Assembly (NCBI GenBank): GCA_001801085.1
Contig: MGWR01000024.1
Location: 1-48,988 of the forward strand
Direction of reading: 5' to 3'
Length of the DNA: 48,988 bases
Source of the DNA: Gallionellales bacterium GWA2_60_142
Lineage (GTDB): Bacteria; Pseudomonadota; Gammaproteobacteria; Burkholderiales; Gallionellaceae
Shown: positions 27,985 through 38,100 of the stretch, one piece after another
Layout: every line of letters starts with the position of its first letter
How positions within the stretch are numbered: position 1 is the first letter of the stretch
The notes under the pieces: model-generated
What the model was told of the DNA's origin: nothing
What the model saw: the letters and a program-made list of their open reading frames with translations, nothing else
The model's database searches: none
Made by a program: the position numbers and the translations under genes

Positions 27985-28068
27985 TAAATGCAAAAGGCAA
28001 ACCTGCTGAAAAGCAGGGACGCAAAGTTTCCGATCTAAGGGGTAAAACCTATGATAGCGGGGCCGCCA
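27985..28068 (+). ncRNA. Cyclic di-GMP-I (GEMM) riboswitch aptamer
   Basis: The stretch matches the GEMM-I pattern in order: AGGCAAACC, a hairpin CCTGCT-GAAA-AGCAGG with a GNRA tetraloop at 28008-28011, GGGACGCAAAG, TCCGATCTAAG, TATGATAGCGGGG and a closing CCGCC. The CTAAG and TATGA segments form the tetraloop-receptor pair that docks the GAAA loop in this class. It lies 47 nt before the hlyD start, so it should tie secretion of the giant protein to c-di-GMP, a second messenger of surface life. Confidence 0.93.
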
Positions 28069-28085
28069 AAGGTTGTTTCTGGCCG

Positions 28086-28108
28086 CCCCTCTATTTCCAA
28101 AGGAGGGG
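28086..28108 (+). promoter_or_regulatory. Hairpin covering the hlyD ribosome-binding site
   Basis: CCCCTC (28086-28091) pairs with GAGGGG (28103-28108), which is part of the Shine-Dalgarno AAGGAGGGG of hlyD. A rival pairing is open to the same strand: GCCCC (28085-28089) with GGGGC (28059-28063) in the aptamer's 3' part. The heptamer GGCCGCC also occurs both at the aptamer end (28061-28067) and here (28081-28087). This is a plausible switch for translation. TTTATTTT after the stem could also allow termination. Confidence 0.65.
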
Positions 28109-28114
28109 TTTATT

Positions 28115-29485
28115 TTGTCTGCGAAGAATTGGAAGAAACGCCTGACCGGCGTCGATCCGCTCGATTTTTCTCCCGGCTTGCTGCGCATTCAGGCGCAGCC
28201 GCCTACGCCGTTCGCTCGTACGCTGCTTTATATCTTGCTTACGCTACTGGGGCTGCTGTTCATCTGGGCCATTTTCGGTAAGCTCGATGTCGTCGCTTCT
28301 GCCTCCGGCAAGCTGATCCCGCAAAGCTACCTCAAGATCGTCCAGCCCTCCGAACAGGGCGTCATCCGCGACATCCTCGTCGAAGAAGGGCAGCGCGTCC
28401 AAGCCGGGCAAGTGCTGATGCGCATGGATACCACCCTGTCGGAAACCGATGTCGCCACACTCTCGACCGACGCCAGCGGAAAACGCATCACCTTGCGCCG
28501 CATCGACGCCGAACTGAGCGGACGAGCATTTTCCAAACGCCCCGACGATTCGGACGAACTCTACGACCAGGTCAGAGCCCAGTATCAGGCCAACCGCATC
28601 GCCTATGAAACTGCGCTGGCGCAGGAGCGCAGCCTGCACGAAAAGGCGCAGAGCGACCTTGCCGCCGCCGAAGAAATCCGCACCAAGTTGCTCAAAACCC
28701 TGCCGCATTATCGCGAACAAGACGAAGCCTACGACAAGCTGGTCAAAAATGGCTTCGTCAGCCGCATCATGGCCAATGACAAAGCCCGCGAGCGCATCGA
28801 AAAAGAACAAGACCTCAAATCGCAGGAACACCTGATCCGGAGTGCCCAAGCCAGCCTCACCCAATCTACCGGAAAACTCGCCCAGATCACCGCCGACTAC
28901 CGCCGCCAATTGCAGAACGAACGCGCCGACATCGAAGACAAACTCGACAAATCCCAAGGCGAACTGACCAAGCAGCAATACCGCCGCAACCTGCACGAAC
29001 TCAAAGCTCCGCACGGCGGTATCGTCAAAGACCTCGCCACCCACACCGTCGGCACCGTCATCAGCCCCGGCACCATCCTGATGACCCTCGTGCCCAACGG
29101 CGAAATCCTCCGTGCCGAGGTCTGGGTGGGCAACCAGGACGTCGGCTTCATCCACACCGGCGAACCGGTGAAGATCAAATTCGCTGCTTATCAGTTCCAG
29201 AAATACGGCATGGTCGAAGGCGAGGTCGCGCACCTCTCCGCCGACGCCAGCGACAACAATTCACAACAGCAGCAGGCCAACGCCAAGGCCGGCAGCAACC
29301 TCCCGTACTCCTACCGCGCCTTGGTCGATCTCAAAGCCCAGCACCTCATCGCCGACGGCGTGCGCCACAACCTCACGCCGGGCATGCAAGTCACCGCCGA
29401 GATACACCTCGGCACGAGAACCATCCTCGAATATCTGCTCTCGCCGGTGATGGGGGCGTTTCAGGAAGCGGGGAGGGAGCGATGA
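28115..29485 (+). CDS. Type I secretion periplasmic adaptor (HlyD family)
   Basis: HlyD proteins link an inner-membrane ABC exporter to an outer-membrane TolC-like channel. One membrane helix lies at residues 36-55. It is followed by a biotinyl-lipoyl-like half (IVQPSEQGVIRDILVEEGQRVQAGQVLMRMD), a long coiled coil (about 110-290) and the second lipoyl half (LKAPHGGIVKDL). The 456 residues are typical. The start is TTG 28115, 6 nt after AAGGAGGGG; the frame is open to 28073 but has no signal there. It is the adaptor for the exporter encoded 15 kb downstream. No outer-membrane channel gene is in the window. Confidence 0.94.
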   Translation: MSAKNWKKRLTGVDPLDFSPGLLRIQAQPPTPFARTLLYILLTLLGLLFIWAIFGKLDVVASASGKLIPQSYLKIVQPSEQGVIRDILVEEGQRVQAGQVLMRMDTTLSETDVATLSTDASGKRITLRRIDAELSGRAFSKRPDDSDELYDQVRAQYQANRIAYETALAQERSLHEKAQSDLAAAEEIRTKLLKTLPHYREQDEAYDKLVKNGFVSRIMANDKARERIEKEQDLKSQEHLIRSAQASLTQSTGKLAQITADYRRQLQNERADIEDKLDKSQGELTKQQYRRNLHELKAPHGGIVKDLATHTVGTVISPGTILMTLVPNGEILRAEVWVGNQDVGFIHTGEPVKIKFAAYQFQKYGMVEGEVAHLSADASDNNSQQQQANAKAGSNLPYSYRALVDLKAQHLIADGVRHNLTPGMQVTAEIHLGTRTILEYLLSPVMGAFQEAGRER

Positions 29486-29511
29486 ACTCGATGAATCTGA
29501 TGAGAGCAGTC

Positions 29512-29533
29512 TGTAGGGCGGGCTATGCCCGCC
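29512..29533. repeat. REP-like palindrome
   Basis: TGTAGG followed by GGCGGGC-TAT-GCCCGCC forms a tight hairpin. A second, diverged unit (TGTAGGGTGGAT to TTATCCGCC) follows at 29545-29573. The same element, with paired changes in the stem, lies inside the exporter gene at 44446-44467. Confidence 0.75.
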
Positions 29534-29621
29534 GGATTGAACTATGTAGGGTGGATGAATGCAGTGTTATCCGCCGTATGCGTTGTGTTATGACCGCCGG
29601 ATCGCCGCGAAAGGTGGTCCC

Positions 29622-30530
29622 ATGCTAACGCTATTAGCGATCACCAAATTTCTGTACTTGCACATCCATAGACTTGTGCAATGGATATCCATATCGCATC
29701 GCCCGTACTATCGCAGCAAGTGCATTGCCGCCAAAAGCAAACACAATCATCGCCACTCCCCGCAAAAGCCGGACTGGCTCAAATACGAAATCATCCGTCT
29801 CAAAGCCATCATGCCCCAAGCCGGATGCCGCACCATCGCCGACATCTTCAACCGCCGCTTCGCCGCATCACGCAAAATAACCGTCGGCAAAACCTACGTT
29901 CACGAAACCTTGCAGCGGCATGCCTACGAAGTGCAGATTCTGCGCCGCAACCTGAAACAGACAAAACCAAAATCCGTTCCGCGCAACCTCATTTGGGGAA
30001 TCGATCTCACCGGCAAGACGGATGCTCACAAAAGCTTGCATTCAATATTCGGCATCATCGACCACGGCAGCCGCGCCTTACTGCACCTACAAGCACTGCA
30101 CGAAAAAACCTCAAATACCCTCATCGCCTGCATAATCGAAGCCATCTACACCCACGGCAAACCAAAAATCATCCGCACCGACAATGAACCCATCTTCACA
30201 TCAAAAACATTCCGCATCGGCCTGAAGAAACTCGGCATCCGCCATCAACGCACCATGCCGGGATGCCCATGGCAGAACGGCAGAATCGAACGGCTATTCG
30301 GCACGCTGAAACAAGTACTCGATTGCTGGATCGTCGCGGGAATCGCACAACTCAACCGCGACCTCGATACCTTTCGATATTGGTACAACCACATTCGCTC
30401 ACATCAAAACTTGGATGGATGTACACCGGCAGAAGCCTGGAACGGAATAGCCCCATATGCAAAACCCGCAAGGCAAGAACACTGGTTCGAAGCGTGGGAT
30501 GGGCTGCTGACCGGATATCACCTGAGGTAG
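29622..30530 (+). CDS. DDE transposase / integrase-core protein
   Basis: This is a 302-residue transposase with an rve integrase core. The catalytic acids are in order: D in WGIDLTGK, D in RTDNEPIF and E in NGRIERLFGTLK; a TPAEAWNG tail follows. It resembles the IS3/IS481 group as a single reading frame. AAGGTGG precedes the ATG by 5 nt. No terminal inverted repeats or target duplication were found by eye, so the element's ends are unknown. It splits hlyD from the rest of the secretion operon and lies next to an adhesin gene fragment, which suggests rearrangement here. Confidence 0.85.
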   Translation: MLTLLAITKFLYLHIHRLVQWISISHRPYYRSKCIAAKSKHNHRHSPQKPDWLKYEIIRLKAIMPQAGCRTIADIFNRRFAASRKITVGKTYVHETLQRHAYEVQILRRNLKQTKPKSVPRNLIWGIDLTGKTDAHKSLHSIFGIIDHGSRALLHLQALHEKTSNTLIACIIEAIYTHGKPKIIRTDNEPIFTSKTFRIGLKKLGIRHQRTMPGCPWQNGRIERLFGTLKQVLDCWIVAGIAQLNRDLDTFRYWYNHIRSHQNLDGCTPAEAWNGIAPYAKPARQEHWFEAWDGLLTGYHLR

Positions 30531-30766
30531 TAGCCGACATGCACCGGACGAAAGAGAAACAGAACAACATGGCCGAGACAGCAACATGCACTGTCCGCGA
30601 TGTCTCGCGCCAAAATCGAAAAAATGGTGAATAGGCGACAAAGCAACGAGCGGAACGAACAAAAAACGGATGAAGCAAGCGAACGGCAGCAGAAAAAACT
30701 GACAGGAGACGCGAAAAAAATGAAGAAATCGATACGAAAAATAGAACGGCGGACGCGCGGACGGGA

Positions 30767-31070
30767 CACCGGATCGAGCAAGTGCAGTTTGTGGACGGTA
30801 CGGTGTGGGACAAGCAGGCAATCGCAGCAATGACGGGGGCGCTGATTTCGGCTCAGCCCATGGCCGATCAAACAGCGCTCGAAGACGGTGCATACCGCTT
30901 TGAGATTCCGGCAGATGCTTTCAACGAAACGAACCTGACCTACACGGCCACGATGGCGGATGGGAGCCCGTTGCCGGATTGGCTGAGCTTCGATGCGGCC
31001 ACTGGAGTTTTTAGCGGCACGCCTTCCAACGGGGATGTGGGTAGTTTGGAACTTTCGGTGGCGGCGGCGA
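30767..31070 (+). pseudogene. Fragment of a giant adhesin gene, copy of 37795-38098
   Basis: These 304 bp match the giant gene downstream with about a dozen single-base differences by eye (about 96%). They cover the end of an RTX-associated domain (VDGTVWDKQAI) and most of a CADG repeat (LPDWLSFDAATGVFSGTP). Similarity stops sharply at both ends. The frame stays open to 31144, but there is no ribosome-binding site and no start of its own. It is a relic of a second giant gene or a partial duplication, and could serve as donor in gene conversion. The 236 bp before it (30531-30766) are purine-rich and hold no recognised gene. Confidence 0.85.
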
Positions 31071-31140
31071 GCAATGTCGCAATTATCAAGAGCAGTAAGG
31101 CGGCGAACGATGAGACAACCTACACATGGAGGAAGGCAGC

Positions 31141-32088
31141 ATGAACACGCGCAACCTGTTGAGCAGTTTGCTGGTAGCAGCTCTGAGCATTCCAATGAGT
31201 GGCTGCGCTGCCACGGTGGGCCAGCAGTTCCGCGACATCATGGCGGACATCGACGCGCAATGCCGCAAGGACAAGATGGGGCCGTACCTCGACCCGAACG
31301 ATCCGCACTACATCGACAAAAGACCGATAACCGACTGCGATATTCTGAAGGTCAAACCTGCCGATCCGCTGGCGACGGAGGAGGGGCGGTTTGCGTACTC
31401 GATCAAACTTCCTGCACCGCACGACAAGCTGAAAGCTGAATACCGTCCCGGCATGGGAGCGGAAACCTACTTTAAATCTCTGTGCGAGAAGGATGCGGGG
31501 GAGTGGGTGTTCAAAACTGTTGAGGGCGTGGAGGGGGTGTTTCAGGGGCGTAATTATCAGCCATTTAATGACTCCAGTTTGATATTCCAAATGAATGAAG
31601 CTAACGAAATACTGGACAAGAACATGGAAGATAGATTGGTGCAACCTTATCACGGTCGCTTCAATTTTATGGAACGACCACGCGAACAGGGTGAGACAAA
31701 CAAGCTATACGTCCGTTTTTTTCGTGGTACGGAAGTGCCGGGACATTACAAGATTGGTACGCAAAAGAACAAGCACCCAGTTTATGTACCTTACATTGTC
31801 AACATGGAGCAAATCGATACACTCAATAGCCATTATGGGTTTACGTGGCGGCAGATTTCTACTAGCGACATGTTGGAGAGCGGCATTACGGGTGGAGAGA
31901 CAATCATTTATGACCGAGCAACAAGCGAAGTGCTGGCATTCAGGCGATTTTTTTACCGGTATTGGCCAGAATCGAATTCCAGATATACGCGCTTGACCAA
32001 TGGGGATAGTTGCCATCATCCAAATTTCCCAAAAAGCGTAGCAGCATTTATTCAAAGTGTATTAGTTCCTATCAATCCAGCAGAATAA
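31141..32088 (+). CDS. Lipoprotein of unknown function in the secretion locus
   Basis: No family is recognised. Residues 1-21 form a lipoprotein signal, with lipobox MSGC and lipidated C22. No Asp follows the Cys, so sorting to the outer membrane is likely. The 315-residue protein has several more cysteines (AQCRKDK, TDCDILK, SLCEKD, DSCHHP), which could form disulphides in the periplasm. GGAGGAAGG lies 4 nt before the ATG. The giant gene starts 12 bp after its stop, so the two are surely co-expressed. A role as anchor, chaperone or inhibitor of the giant protein's hydrolase domain is possible but unproven. Confidence 0.8.
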   Translation: MNTRNLLSSLLVAALSIPMSGCAATVGQQFRDIMADIDAQCRKDKMGPYLDPNDPHYIDKRPITDCDILKVKPADPLATEEGRFAYSIKLPAPHDKLKAEYRPGMGAETYFKSLCEKDAGEWVFKTVEGVEGVFQGRNYQPFNDSSLIFQMNEANEILDKNMEDRLVQPYHGRFNFMERPREQGETNKLYVRFFRGTEVPGHYKIGTQKNKHPVYVPYIVNMEQIDTLNSHYGFTWRQISTSDMLESGITGGETIIYDRATSEVLAFRRFFYRYWPESNSRYTRLTNGDSCHHPNFPKSVAAFIQSVLVPINPAE

Positions 32089-32100
32089 AAGGAGAGCGAC

Positions 32101-35100
32101 ATGAGCACAAATATTAAGGCGTGGTATGACTTCGTGTTACAGCAAATGGCCGCTGAATCGTATGTGAATCAGTCTGATATTTTTGGTGGACCATTGTCAG
32201 TGCGACAGGTGTCGATGTACGGCAGCAATAATCCAAGTTATCAGAATGGATTGCCTGAAACCAAAGACATCCTCCCCGGCGCAACCCGCATGACCGCCAC
32301 GCAGGCGAACGATTTTCTGACCCACTACACCATCGTTAGCCACATCCCCAACACCGCCAGCGGTTTCTCTGCGACCCTGATGCGCGACAACCAATCCGGT
32401 GCATACACACTATCGATCCGCTCCACCGAATACTTTAACGCTAGCCAAGGCGGAGACTGGATGCGCGACGGCTTACCCGGTGCGGACGGCGAAATCGGCG
32501 GTAAAGGTTTTGCCTTCGGCCAGATCGCCAGCATGGAAAGTTATTACGACCATCTCAAGCTCGGAGAAAGCTTCGATGCGACGACAGGCGCATGGGTGAG
32601 CGATCCGGCGCTGGACGATTTCAAGAACCAATTTGGCACGGGAGGAACCGGCGGCGTGCTCAACGTTTCCGGCTACAGCCTCTCCGGCCAACTGGCCGAC
32701 ACATTCAAGGCGTTGCACCCGGAAGTGAATCAGGCCTGCGTGTTCAATGCCACGGGCATGGGCAACATAAGCAACGGCACGCTGAGTACCATGGTGAACG
32801 ACCTGCGCGCCCGGCTGTTAGCGGCGGGAATCAATCTTGCAGACCCGAGCAGCCAAAATATTTATGCGGTTGTTGATCCCTTGGACTCGTCTGTCAAATC
32901 GCCCTATCAGACTATCGTCGATGACATTGTGTCGAGCTACGGCACCAGCTACGACAAGTTCGGCGGCGACACATTGACACCGAACAACACCGCCCAACTT
33001 TTTGGGCGCGGCGCGCACAACGATCTCGAACTGGTCGCCAACGCGGGCGACCATGTGCCCGCCACGATGATCTTCATCGAAGACCAGCCGAACGTGCAAG
33101 GCACCGGCCCCATCTCCTTGCTCGACTCGCTGACGGGCACGACCAGCGACTACGGCACGACCCACTCGATTACGTTGCTCGCGGACAGCCTGGCCGTGAT
33201 GAGCGTGTTCGAGAGGCTCGGGCTGGACATGAGCGCAAACGCCATCGACACAAGCACCGGCCTGCGGGATATGTACAACATCCTTGCCGCCGGCTCCAAC
33301 CAATTGGGGGTGGGATTGCTGCTGAGCAACGGCACGGCAGATGGCAACTCGCTGGAGAAGAGCGTGGAGGCTTTGGCCAAACTCATCGTCGGTGAAACTG
33401 CGTTCAGTGCGATCTTGGGTGGACGCCAGGAATTCGCTTACGGACAGTCCGGCGGACAATTCAGCAATCTGGATAACCGGGGCAAGTTTTACGAAGTGTT
33501 GAACGCCATCGATCAAGCGTTAACGGGCAGCACAGCGACATTGCGAGTCGAAACCTTGGTCGGAAACAAGAATGCGGACGCCTTGCTTGCTGCGGCAACC
33601 GATACGCAAAACCCGGATAGGGCGATGGCTTACCGTTATGCCTTGCTCAACGGCAATCCGTTCGCCGTCCTTGGATTCGATTATGGTCAGCGCAACATCA
33701 GCCATGAACTCGACCTGTACGACCCGGCGACCGGCGTTGGCGGAATCAGCCTCGAATACCTAAAAGAGCGCGCCGCCTTTATCGAGCGCAAGATTTACTA
33801 CAGCCTGCACGATGCCTCCTATAACATTGCAGACAACATGAGTGTGCCGGGCTACGACATCAATAATCCGGGGAACGATGTTCCGGGAAATACCGACATC
33901 TATGTGAACAACAACGCACGGTGGGAAGACCGAGCCACCGGCATCGTGTTGCAACGGTCGGGCATCACCGCTGACACCCGCCGCGTCATCTTCGGCTCGG
34001 ATGCGAACGAAACGGACATCACCGGCGCGAACGCAGCCGATGCCCTGTTCGGCGGAGGCGGCGATGACAAACTGACCGGGGGCCGAGGCAACGACCACCT
34101 CGAAGGTGGGCGGGGGAACGACACCTACGTTTACACCCAAGGCGATGGCCTCGATACGATTCTGGACACGGACGGCAACGGCCAGATCAAAATCGACACC
34201 ATCACCCTCAGCGGCGGTAACCAGTACGGCGACAATCGTGTCTTCTGCGGCAAGGACGCGACTGGCGCGAGCCATCTCTACACCGTCGTCGCGGAGAACA
34301 AAGATGACCAAGGCAACCTCGTCAGCCGCGACCTGATCGTCGATGGCGCGCTGCTCATCAAAGGCTACATCCCGACAGCAGGCAATCACCTGGGCATCGA
34401 CCTGACCGCCGCCGTGGCCGATGTTAACCCGACCACCACCCTCGACATCGTCGGCGACTTTGGTCCAAAGGATTTTTACGATGCCAGCGGCAATGTGTAT
34501 TACCAATACGACGGCCTGAACAACCTCGTTACCGACCCCAATAAAAAAGGCACACGTAACGACATCCTTTACGGCTCGACAGGAAACGACCACATCACCA
34601 GCGAAAATGGAGACGACACCATAGATGCAAGCTTTGGCGGTGTTAGCGACATCCTCGATGGGGGAGCGGGGCGCGACATCGTTATTGCAGGCACGGGCAA
34701 TGATATCCTGATCGGAGGGACTGAGGGTGACCTCCTTAATGGAGGCGCAGGCGACGACCGCATTTATGCCGGTACCCAAGTGGATGCAGCCACAGCTATT
34801 GCTCAAGGTAATCCTTCGACAGTCTCAGGACAGGCGACTGGCGCAGGACAGCAAGGAGACTGGCTCACCGGTGGTGATGGCAGCGACACTTTGGTCGGCA
34901 GCAACGCCGACGATGTCCTCAGCGGCGGAGCCGGCGGCGACCTCCTCATAGGCGGGGCGGGTGACGACAGCATCTTTGGCGACATCAACTGGAGAGCAGG
35001 CTCCCTCAATTGGACAGTCACCGACACTGCCGCAGGTCGCCTGTTCTCGCCCGCAATAGGCAGCGCATCTCCAACCGACACCACCGGCTCGGCGGATGTC

Positions 35101-38100
35101 ATCTACGCCGGGGAAGGCCGCGACTGGGTAAAGGCAGGCGGTGGGAACGACGTGGTATTCGGTGAGAACGGCAATGACCAACTGAGCGGCAACGGCGGAA
35201 ACGACAGCCTGCTCGGCGGAGCGGGCGAAGATATTCTGATCGGTGATGGAGGAGAGATCGGCATCGATCCCGGCAGTAATCCCGGCAGCGACTATTTGGA
35301 CGGCGGAGCCGACAAGGACGTCATCTTCGGCGGCGCGGGAGACGACATCATCGTCGGCGGCACAGGTGACGACACACTGTATGGCGAAGCGGGGCAGGAT
35401 ACCTACATTTTCAATCGTGGCGATGGCAACGACACCGTTTACGACCTTAAGGCCGAGAACAACATATTTCGCTTCGGTGCTGGCATCAGCGAGAAGGATA
35501 TCACCCTGCGCCTGGGCTCCCTCATGCTCGATCTGGGCAACGGTGATGCCGTCCACATCAGGAACGTGGAGCACCGCGCGCCCACCCAACAGGAACTGGA
35601 TGCCGGGATACATCAGCAGGGGGATGTGATTGACACCCTCGCCGACTTCGACCGCAACGACGTCTTCAACAGCTCCAGCATCGGCGGCTTCGAGTTTGCC
35701 GACGGCACGACCCTCAGCACCACCGAACTTCTGGCGCGCGGCTTCGATCTCGACGGCACCAGCCTCGACGACACCCTCACGGGCACCAACACCACCGACC
35801 GCATTAATGGACTCGACGGCAACGACACCTTAGCGGGCAACGACGGCAACGACATCCTGAATGGCGGCGCGGGCGACGATGCCTTGAGCGGCGGCAACGG
35901 CGCCGACTGGCTGGATGGCGGTGCAGGCTACGACACCCTCGACGGCGGTGGCGGGGCGGACACCTTTACGTTAAGGCTGGGGGCCGGGCAAGACACGATC
36001 ATCAATGCCGACTACCGTGACAATATCGTCTTCGGCGCGGGCATTGCGGCATCGAGCGTGGTTGCCAGCGCTTCGGATGCCGGGTTGCTCTTGAGTTATG
36101 GCCCTTCGACAGGCTCAGGACAGGCGGGCGACTCGGTATTGCTCGCCGGCACGTACCCCGATGAACTGCGTTTCGCGGATGGCTCCACCCTCAAAGTCGA
36201 TCAACTGTTCGTGGCACAAGGCGGCACGCCCGGATATGACGTGGCTGGCGATGGGACGGATCAAACCTTGGCGGACACCTCCGGTTGGGCGGGTTCGTTC
36301 AGCGGCGGCGCGGGCAATGACACCCTGCTGGGCGGCGGACGCGGCACGACTTACCACTTCAATCCGGGCGATGGGACCGACAACCTGATCGACCTGGGCG
36401 GAGTGGACACAGTGTCATTCGGGACGGGCATCACGGTGAACGACATCGCCTTCGCCTATGAGAACTGGGGCGACTACTCGCCCAGATTCAAGGTGTATTA
36501 CGGCGCTGCGGCAGGCGACGTGATCTCCATCCTCAACGGCGAACAGGGCGCGATTGAGCAATTCAGCTTTGCGGACGGCACCAGCTACAGCTTCGCCGAA
36601 CTCGCCGCGCTAAAAGGATTCATTGCTCCAGCGGAAACTACGGTCGGCTCACTGATTCAACCGTGGGGCAACGAGCAGATTGTCGTGGGTGCGGCGGGTA
36701 ACGACGTCATCCAGGCTGGCAACGACTCGAGCGTCATCTATGCCGGGGGCAAAGGCGACGACCGGATTCAAATATCGGAGAACGACGGCATGGGTGTTGC
36801 CCGCTTGCTGTTCAATGCGGGCGACGGACACGACACCATCAGCGTCGTCAAGAATTCTGTCTTCAACCATATGCCGGAGAACACGGTATTGACGTTCGGC
36901 AGCGGCATCAACCCGAATTCTCTGACCTTTGGCGAATCGAACCGGACCGTGGAATACCGCAATGCCTGGGGAACGGTCTATTACACCTACACCGTCACCG
37001 ACCTGACCATCGGTTACGGCACAGCGGGCGACAGCATCCTGGTCCAGGGGGGATTGGACAACAGCGCGTATTTCGAATTTGCGGATGGCAGCAGACGTTC
37101 GTATCTGGGAATGTTCGGCCTGGAAGCGGGGAGTGTTTCCGGTGGCGGACAAGCGGGAGCCTCGTATCAGTTCGATCTCGGCAGCGGCTCACAGGTGATC
37201 GATGGAAACTCGGTGGGAGTGGGCGGCCAGCCGATTTCTTCGGTGACGTTTGGCGCGGGCATCACGCCGGACATGGTGAGCCTGGGGCTGGGCTCGCTGC
37301 TGATCCGCGTGGGAGATCCTTCGACAGGCTCAGGACAAGTTGACGAATTGCATATCGCCGACTTCAACCCAAACGATGCTTACGCGGCAAACCAGATTCA
37401 AAGCTTCCGGTTTGCCGACGGCACGACATTGTCTTATAGCCAATTGATCGATCTGGGCTTCGATCTCAAGGGCAGCGCGGGAGACGACACGATCACCGGC
37501 ACCAGCGCCACCGACCGGATCGACGGACTGGACGGCAACGACACGCTTGATGGCGGGGTGGGCAACGACGTTCTGAGCGGCGGTGCAGGCGACGACATCT
37601 ACCTGTTCGGTTATGGCGATGGCGTTGATCGTATTTACGACTACGGCGCGAACGCGAGCCTAGACAAGCTGTCGTTCAAGGATTCAGTGAATCCCGGCGA
37701 TGTCAGGGTGGTGCGCAATGGCGATGATCTTGAGCTGCATCTGGCGGGCTCTGCCGATATCGCGGTGCTGTCCAACTGGTATGTGGACAACGCGCACCGG
37801 ATCGAGCAAGTGCAGTTTGCGGACGGTACGGTGTGGGACAAGCAGGCAATCGCGGCAATGACGGGGGCGCTGATTTCGGCTCAGCCCTTGGCCGATCAAA
37901 CAGCGCTCGAAGACGGCGCATACCGCTTTGCGATTCCGGCAGATGCTTTCAGCGAAATGAACCTGACTTACACGGCCACGATGGCGGACGGGAGCCCGTT
38001 GCCGGATTGGCTGAGCTTCGATGCGGCCACTGGGGCTTTTAGCGGCACGCCTTCCAACGGGGATGTGGGTAGTTTGGAGCTTTCGGTGGCGGCGGCGAAC

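Noticed and set aside
30600-30833. Lysine/arginine-rich frame after the transposase
   Set aside because: It reflects a purine-rich stretch and runs out of frame into the adhesin fragment; no ribosome site or relatives.
30767-31070. Template/variable repeat pair of a diversity-generating retroelement
   Set aside because: The differences from 37795-38098 are spread over all bases, with only about half at A in the presumed template, and no reverse transcriptase is encoded nearby.
30782-31144. Independent small adhesin gene
   Set aside because: It starts in mid-domain with no ribosome site and is a near copy of an internal part of the giant gene.
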